A DNA stretch of 64,000 nucleotides, taken from assembly GCA_013423325.1 (NCBI GenBank), contig BLJB01000138.1, positions 1-64,000 on the forward strand, given 5' to 3'. The position numbers and the translations under genes were made by a program. The first letter of the stretch is position 1. Each line of letters begins with the position of its first letter. Source of the DNA: Usnea hakonensis (Eukaryota > Ascomycota > Lecanoromycetes > Lecanorales > Parmeliaceae). This document shows positions 58,021 through 64,000 of the stretch, piece by piece. The notes below the pieces were generated by a model. It did no database searches, had not been told where the DNA came from, and saw nothing but the letters and a program-made list of their open reading frames with translations.

Positions 58021-60364
58021 ATGCTATCCTTTATCCAACAACGTCTTGGCAAAACGCCCACCCAACCACAGATGAAGACGACGCGTCAGGAGTCAATAGA
58101 ATCAGCTTTCTCCCGCGTCGCAGCTCGCACCAACTCTACAGACCCCTCTACGACCCCATCTCTGACTACGGCGACAAGCTTGACCGATACTTCCAGCGAA
58201 CTCACTGATAATTCTGCCAAGGTAGATGACTACAAACGAAGCTCTGCACGATCACGAACCAGCATTGGCAGCTACAACGAGAACGTACTGTCAGCCAAAC
58301 AGAGCCGCTTGGCTCGGAGGTCAAATCAAGGTGCGATTGGGGGAAACCGGAAAGTCTTGGGCGAAAGTTTATTGGGTGGCGATGGTAAAAGTCCGCGTAA
58401 GAGGTTTTTGCAAGAGAGTGTGCAGGTCCTGGACGAAGATTGGGCCGTTGGCGCTATGCCAGGTGATCATTTGAGACTGTCCACAAAGGATGAGGACAGC
58501 GCCAAGAAACGGAGGTCCACACGATTGGATTTACTAGACCGAGCGTCTAGTATGATTGAGAAGACTACGACTGTGCTGGGAAAGAGACGACGTGAGACCG
58601 TTGAATCTGGAATGGAGAGACTTCAAGCGTTGAAAGGACCCAAAAGAACGTCTACCTTGAGGCCGAGGGTGACCCAAACGCCATCATTGGAACACGGCTC
58701 TAGGAAACGCGCTCGCTTTTCCGGGATTAAGCTTAATGAAAAATTTGCGAAGTCTGCGGAGTCAGGGGAGGGAGTGCATATAGTCGCCAAGAAACCATCC
58801 AAACCATGGGTCGCTCAAGGGCTTTATGTGGGACAACAAAGGATGGATGATGCTAGGCTCACCGACGCCAAGAATAGGAAGAGAAAACTTTCGAAAACTC
58901 TAGTAGAAGTTGGCGAACGTGGAATTATGCCAATGCCAATGTGGCTTGGGGACAAAGTGATAGAAATGGGCAGAGACTTCAAGCTACCCTTCGACGTATT
59001 TTCACCACTGCCGCCCGGGCAGCCAAAACCAGACGAATGGAAGAAGACACAAAAGAGTACGTCTACACAGAATCTCGCCGTCAATGATACTAATGTGTTT
59101 TCCTAGATGTGTTCATTGGCGACGCTGCCAATGTATGGAAAAAGCCCAAAGACTTGGAGCATTCTACATGCATCTGCACTGTAGAGACTGGATGCGATGA
59201 CCATTGCTTCAACCGCTTTATGCTCTATGAATGTGACGATAGCAATTGTAAAGTAGGCGCGGAGTATTGCACAAATCGCAGCTTCGCTGCTCTAAAGCAA
59301 CGGTGCAAAGCAGGGGGCAAATACAATATTGGCGTCGAGGTCATGAAAACAGCTGACCGTGGCTACGGGATACGAGCCAACCGTACGTTCGAACCCAACC
59401 AGATCATTGTTGAGTACACTGGGGAGATCATCACACAAAGTGAGTGTGATGAGCGCATGAACAAGCGCTACAGGGACGCCGAGGTAATATTTATTTCTTC
59501 GTTGCTCATTAAAACTAATTATTCTAATGCAAATCGCAGTGTTACTATCTCATGGACTTTGACCAATCCATGATTCTTGACGCTACTCGAGGCTCTATCG
59601 CTCGCTTCGTTAACCACTCTTGCGCTCCAAATTGTCGGATGATCAAGTGGACTGTGGCTGGAAAACCACGCATGGCGCTTTTTGCAGGGGACTATGGCAT
59701 CATGACAGGCGAAGAATTGACGTACGATTACAACTTCAACCCGTATTCTGTCAAGAACGTGCAGGAGTGCCGCTGTGGAGCGGAGGGTTGCAGAGGAGTT
59801 TTGGGACCGAAGCCAAAAGAGATTCGAGATGCACTGAAATCAGTTACGACTGGTGGAAAGAGGAAATTGCAGCAGGTGGTAGAAGATGCGGTGGAGACGG
59901 TAAGTAAGAAAAGAAAGATCGCTGTCCCAACATCTGTGAAGTCTGCCTTTGCCACGGCAAAAGCTCAAACATCGAGGAGATTATCACAGTCGGGAATGCT
60001 CGGATCCTCGGCTATCAAAAGCCAACAATTGGTGAAGAAAGTGTCGCAGCGCTCTCTGCAAGGTTCCGCACAAAAAGAAATGGATGAGCATTCGGGAGAT
60101 GATAAGAAGAGACGACGTACCACAATAACATATTCCCGTCCACGATCTTCGAAAGGCGAGGGAAATATCCGACGCCGTTCAAGTGCTAAGGTGGCAGAAG
60201 AAGACAAAGAGGAGAGGTGGACGAACCAGGGAGACGCTGTCAAGACGAAGACTGTCAGTGTGAGGGAAAACGTTGTCCGAACCATTAGGAGGTCAAGCCG
60301 AGGGACACCGGCGGGGAAAACCATTCGCATCATTGGCGAGGACGAGTTTAAGGGTTGGCGTTGA
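58021..60364 (+). CDS. ash1: Ash1/Set2-family H3K36 histone methyltransferase
   Basis: A nuclear SET enzyme; fungal Ash1 deposits H3K36 methylation on poorly transcribed chromatin. Exons 58021-59056, 59107-59483 and 59540-60364 give 745 aa. The first ~340 residues are basic and disordered. AWS lies at about 362-412 (CICTVETGCDDHCFNRFMLY, CKVGAEYCTNRSF). SET is at about 415-540: GYGIRANRTFEPNQIIVEYT, RFVNHSCAPNCRMIKW and GEELTYDYNF. The post-SET is CRCGAEGCRGVLG. Ash1 rather than Set2 is favoured by the leading NVFIGDAANVWKKPK block and by the lack of a WW/SRI tail. The basic C-terminus may bind DNA. Confidence 0.92.
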
Positions 60365-60657
60365 CATTCAATAGGTGCAATTAAAACCATCCTGGAGTTT
60401 CCATGGCTACTTGAGGACCATGCGGATTACACTTCTCATTTTCCTCACCCTTTCTTCCTCTTCCTCTTTCATTTCTGCTATAACCATTACTCCATTTGCT
60501 CGTTGATGCACCCACGTTAGGTCAATGTCCAATATTTCAAAAGGGGAAAGAGGAATCAAGTCTCTAGTTAAGCCCAAATTTTTTATTCTTGGCATGCTAA
60601 GATTTTGCCATGATCATATCTCGTCCTTCATCATTCATCAAGCCGTCAACAATCTCG
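60365..60657. other. Convergent 3' intergenic
   Basis: About 290 bp between the Ash1 stop and the stop of the unknown gene. No feature seen. Confidence 0.45.
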
Positions 60658-62708
60658 TTATGGATCTCCAAACCTCGTCGGCTGACTCGATCTATGCGCA
60701 TCCTCCTGTCCCAAAGTGATGACTTGCCCAATAGCTTTTACGAGCGACTCGTCTTTGTCGAGATGGCTCCCTTGACATACTCTGACGACTCTCACTGCTT
60801 CATTACTTAGCTTGCATTCTAGGTCCTCAAGTCTCGCCCTCCACCCCTGTGTCTCGGGCCGCGTCCAGGACGCGGGCAGACCTGGCCTAGTCGTCGGTGT
60901 TTGCAACCCAAGCATAGCGCGGGCTTTTGATGGGATGTATGGCATGCTATGGGATGAAGGCGATGAAGATGATGAAGGTGAGGGTTGGCGGATTGCAGTG
61001 ACATAGTGGAGAGCCAGGTAGATGGCTTGAAGTGACGACAGGACTTGGGACGCTGCATGAGGAAAGATATCATGGAGGGAGCGCATGATGAGAGTGGTAA
61101 AGGGAATGGAGGAAGCTTGTAGAGTATTCACGTGAGGAGGAAGTTTGCCTGAAGGGTGAGTGGGATGACTCGACAGGGGACCATTGAAGTTCGAATAGCG
61201 GCTCAGAGGCAACGTCGATATTGTCTTCTTCGGGACCCTGCGTTGTCCGGCTGGGAGGCATAGCTGGAGAATCACTGGACTGTCAAGTTGCAAGTTGACA
61301 TGCGGTTCGCTAGCAACCGAGGCTTCGAGTTCAGTGATGATCCAAGAGGTAAGTTCGCTCAACTGGGGCTGGGTAGATGCCGTAGGCTTGGGTGTACCTG
61401 CTCTGAGTGGAGGGGTTCTTTCTGGCGCAACGCGTCTAGCAGTACCTGTTAAAGAAGGGTTCGAGCTTGGGGATGTCTGAGTCCACGTCGGTCTAGCCTT
61501 GATTCTTTTATACGCCTCATCATATTTCCAGTCTGCGGCGGCGGATTCTATACCAAGACCGACCATGGACTGTGAGGATGCTGGCGTTGGAGGCGGTGTA
61601 TCAGGGTAAGGTATCGAATGGCCTCGATCCGGACAGACGGTCATCATTGTTTCGCAAAGATTGATCGCCGGGCGATGACTTGATGTGGAGACCACCTGAG
61701 GCTTTGATGGGCTTGTTCTGATTGTGACTGCGTGCTACTACATATTCAGTATATGGAACTTCGGTAATTGCGTCTGTCTTTTCTCGTTTGCTTCATGATA
61801 CTTACCGCTTCTTGGATCATGTCTTCCTGTTCTGATAAATCAAGCCAGAGTCTGGGCTTGCTCCATTTGCCCTCGGAAGGGTAAGGTCTGGTGGCAGAAG
61901 TATCCAGTGTGTTATCCGAGCATAGTTCAAGATTGTAATCCTCGGCATGCCGTTCGGCTTCATGTCTAAGCTCCCATGAGCCCTTGGTCTTGTGAAGGTA
62001 CCTTGGTGCTATCTCTCTAGATGGGTCGCCGTAGGATAGCTGTCGGCTCGGAACCTTAAAATGCACTCCTTGATCGGGTTTGTTGTAACAATTTGTGGGT
62101 GCATAGTAAATATACCTGGATGATTTCTCGCTAGGGACTGTTTCGTTGGCATCGAGGTGTTTGATGTCCTTTTTCGCATTTGGATCTATATGACTGGTGA
62201 CGAGCCTTTGAGTGTATTCGAAAGGTGACCGCAGAGCCTTTGGACGGTCAGGATTGAGCTGATCGCCAGGGAATTCTGCAGGCGCCGCTCGTTCTGGGGA
62301 TACGGTCTCTGAATCAAAGGAATCTAGGAATGGCCGTGATAAGCGGGTCGTATTAGCAATGTCATATGATGATGGAGGGTCAGGTAACGGTGCTGTCGTT
62401 GGACCTTTCAACCGTTTCGCTGAAGAGATTCCAGAGGAGGCCCTTGGATGAGCTTCCAGATCTCCAAATCTTTCCGAAGTGAGAGATTGATTTGACCTTT
62501 TCTGTGGCAAGGTCCATAGAAGATGTGGAGATTGGGAACAGCTTCGTTCCTTTACAACAGCTGATGGATTCTGTCCAGTGCTACTAGGTCTGCCATTCAT
62601 GCCAGTCGGGAAATCAACTTGGAATGCGTACAATCCTTGTTGATTTGTCAACAAAGTGTGAGATGATGCTGTAGAATTGCACCCTCTAGAAATGCGCTGA
62701 ACGTCCAT
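60658..62708 (-). CDS. Unrecognised 646-aa protein
   Basis: Two exons, 62708-61806 and 61695-60658, join in phase through a 110-bp intron (GTAAGT donor, CCTCAG acceptor). I do not recognise the family. The N-terminal half is polar and probably disordered, with Ser/Pro-rich stretches and a short helix-like EQEDMIQEAVV at the join. The C-terminal half has a possible folded region: LSELTSWIITELEAS, then SPVILQLCL, IPFTTLIMRSLHDIFPHAAS, QVLSSLQAIYLALHYVTAI, and a last helix LEDLECKLSNEAVRVVRVCQ. No signal peptide or membrane segment is evident. It converges on Ash1. Length without stops in both exons argues that it is real. Confidence 0.7.
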
Positions 62709-63045
62709 TATTTTTTAACCAAAGAACTTTGCGGATGAGAACAATGACATGGTGGGAATGAGACATCATCGAAATATAAGAGCATACCCTTTCGCCCTTG
62801 AGACTTGATCGACTGGAAAGGGGACTCCGAGTCGCAGGAAACTTCGTACCAGAGGAACGCAACCCTCGCGTTGTGTAGGCACGAGGAAAGTTGTAGTGTC
62901 ATGTAAGGTATATAACTCAAGGAGCGAACTGCGCCCCTTGCAGCCCAGCTGACCGCAAGGGAAACTATCACACTTCTTATGTGCGCGACGTAAACTATTG
63001 GCTTCTAAATCAAAGGCCAAGTGCAGGTCACAGGTCTGACAGCAG
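62709..63045. other. Intergenic; no gene recognised
   Basis: Between the unknown gene's start and the amidohydrolase stop. Open frames at 62708-63020 (-) have Cys-rich, non-family translations and look like chance. Confidence 0.4.
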
Positions 63046-64000
63046 CTACAGAGGCCTGCGCAAAAAGGTCAAAGCTGCCACACACAGAGCTTCATAGCCT
63101 ATCCTCAACGTAGGCTCTACTGCAGGTCCGAAATAAGCCGAGTGATTGGCCGGTACGTCCTCGAAAAGTCTGCCACGTTTTTCGGCGCGATCCCACAATT
63201 CTTGGTCAATGCCTCCAAAAAACCAGAAGTTGTAAGGCTTTCCTATACTTGACGCCAAGATCGAAACGTCTTCGCTGCCATTGATGGGAGGCTGCTCAGG
63301 GTCGAAGTCTTCCTTGAAGAATTTGATGAAGGAGGAATTGAGGCGGCTAGCGATGCTATCGTCATTGATAGTGAGCGGAAACCGTGTTGTTGATTCGATA
63401 AGCGGTGCCTTCGGTGAATTGCTCGCTTCACATTCTGCTCTGACGATTCGTCGCATGGCAGCCAGCACTCTCTCCCTCGTATGTGAAGACGTGGTCCTGA
63501 TGTTGACTCTTAGAATGGCTTGATCTGCAATTACGTTTTCCGTTGACCCTGCCTGCACACTACCCACTGTCACCACTGCCATTTCCGAGGGGTCTACCTC
63601 TAATGCAGAATCTCAGTATGTCTCAGGATGCAATGAAAGGAACAGTAGAGACGATGTCCGTACCACGACTAACAATGCTTTGTAAACGGAGTACGACGTT
63701 CGATGCCAGTACTACTGGGTCAACAGAGCGATGTGGCATGGACCCGTGACCTCCCCTTCCATAGACCGTGATCTTGAAGCTGTCCGCTGCGCCCATTATC
63801 ACCCCTTTCCGATTGCCAACATGCCCCGCACGAAAAGGCAAAACATGTTGTCCAAGAACATAATCAGGAATTGGAATCTTGTCGTACAGACCGTCGTCCA
63901 CCATGGCCTGGGCGCCTGCTCCTCTTTCTTCATTCGGCTGAAACAAGACAATTAAAGTGCCGCTCCAAGTATGTTTGATACGGGCCAAGTGCTCGGCCGC
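63046..64000 (-). CDS. M20-family amidohydrolase, 5' end beyond the window
   Basis: Metal-dependent hydrolases of the M20D group cleave N-acyl amino acids or peptides (aminoacylase or hippurate-hydrolase type). Exons 64000-63644 (continuing past the window) and 63597-63046 join through a 46-bp intron. Visible blocks are TLIVLFQPNEERGAGAQAMV (metal and catalytic Glu pair), VLGQHVLPFRAGHVGNRKGV (metal His), the dimerisation domain YGRGGHGSMPHRSVDPVVLA, TVGSVQAGSTENVIADQAIL, and the C-terminal GSEDVSILAS and PANHSAYFGP (metal His). The N-terminal HDGH-type metal site lies outside the window. The substrate cannot be told. Fungal relatives are often cytosolic or in secondary-metabolism clusters. 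Confidence 0.9.

Noticed and set aside
11937..64000. A secondary-metabolite, defence or other dedicated gene cluster
   Set aside because: The genes are unrelated housekeeping functions with no shared pathway; the CFEM and amidohydrolase genes are far apart and without cluster partners.

Overview
The window looks like nuclear DNA of a filamentous ascomycete (Pezizomycotina). The evidence is short 5' GT...AG introns of about 45-70 bp with CTGAC/CTAAC-like branch sites, fungus-specific families (CFEM protein, Sec2 GEF, PMT1, Erf2, Shy1, CENP-T, Cms1), and transposon blocks in which CpA/TpG have been almost wholly converted to TpA while CpG is kept. That pattern is the signature of repeat-induced point mutation (RIP). 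The class cannot be fixed from the sequence alone.

Layout. Positions 1-11147 are an AT-rich, RIP-degraded nest of Ty3/Gypsy-like LTR fragments carrying two copies of one Tad-like LINE, one full length and inverted, one 5'-truncated. From 11.9 to 30.8 kb lies a gene-dense stretch: Rac GTPase (+), a Nop6-like RRM protein (-), a CFEM protein (-), Cms1 (-), CENP-T (+), Shy1/Surf1 (-), a UBX protein (+), Mix17 (-), Lrp1/Rrp47 (-), a RIP-marked MITE island (26.2-26.9 kb), a ketopantoate-reductase-like gene (+) and a SET-domain gene (-). A 9.13-kb Gypsy retrotransposon with equal 238-bp LTRs (30965-40096) follows. It has landed in the short divergent promoter between the SET gene and a PDCD5 gene. 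From 40.2 to 54.2 kb come PDCD5 (+), Sec2 (+), SF3A1/Prp21 (-), PMT1 (+), a small conserved membrane protein (-) and Erf2 (+). A 3.35-kb RIP-degraded Tc1-like transposon with about 120-bp inverted repeats occupies 54400-57750. The right end holds an Ash1-type H3K36 methyltransferase (+), an unrecognised 646-aa protein (-), and an M20 amidohydrolase (-) cut by the window edge.

The genes are housekeeping functions (splicing, ribosome and RNA processing, kinetochore, respiratory assembly, protein mannosylation and palmitoylation, secretion). They do not form a biosynthetic or defence cluster, and no clear new system was found. Almost every gene is split, so exon joins were worked out by hand from frame, splice signals and family conservation. 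Exon borders are predictions, although every model given keeps an open frame. The most interesting structure is in the mobile elements: nested insertions of different mutational age, a retrotransposon splitting a bidirectional promoter, and an extra unidentified region in both the Gypsy and the Tc1-like element.
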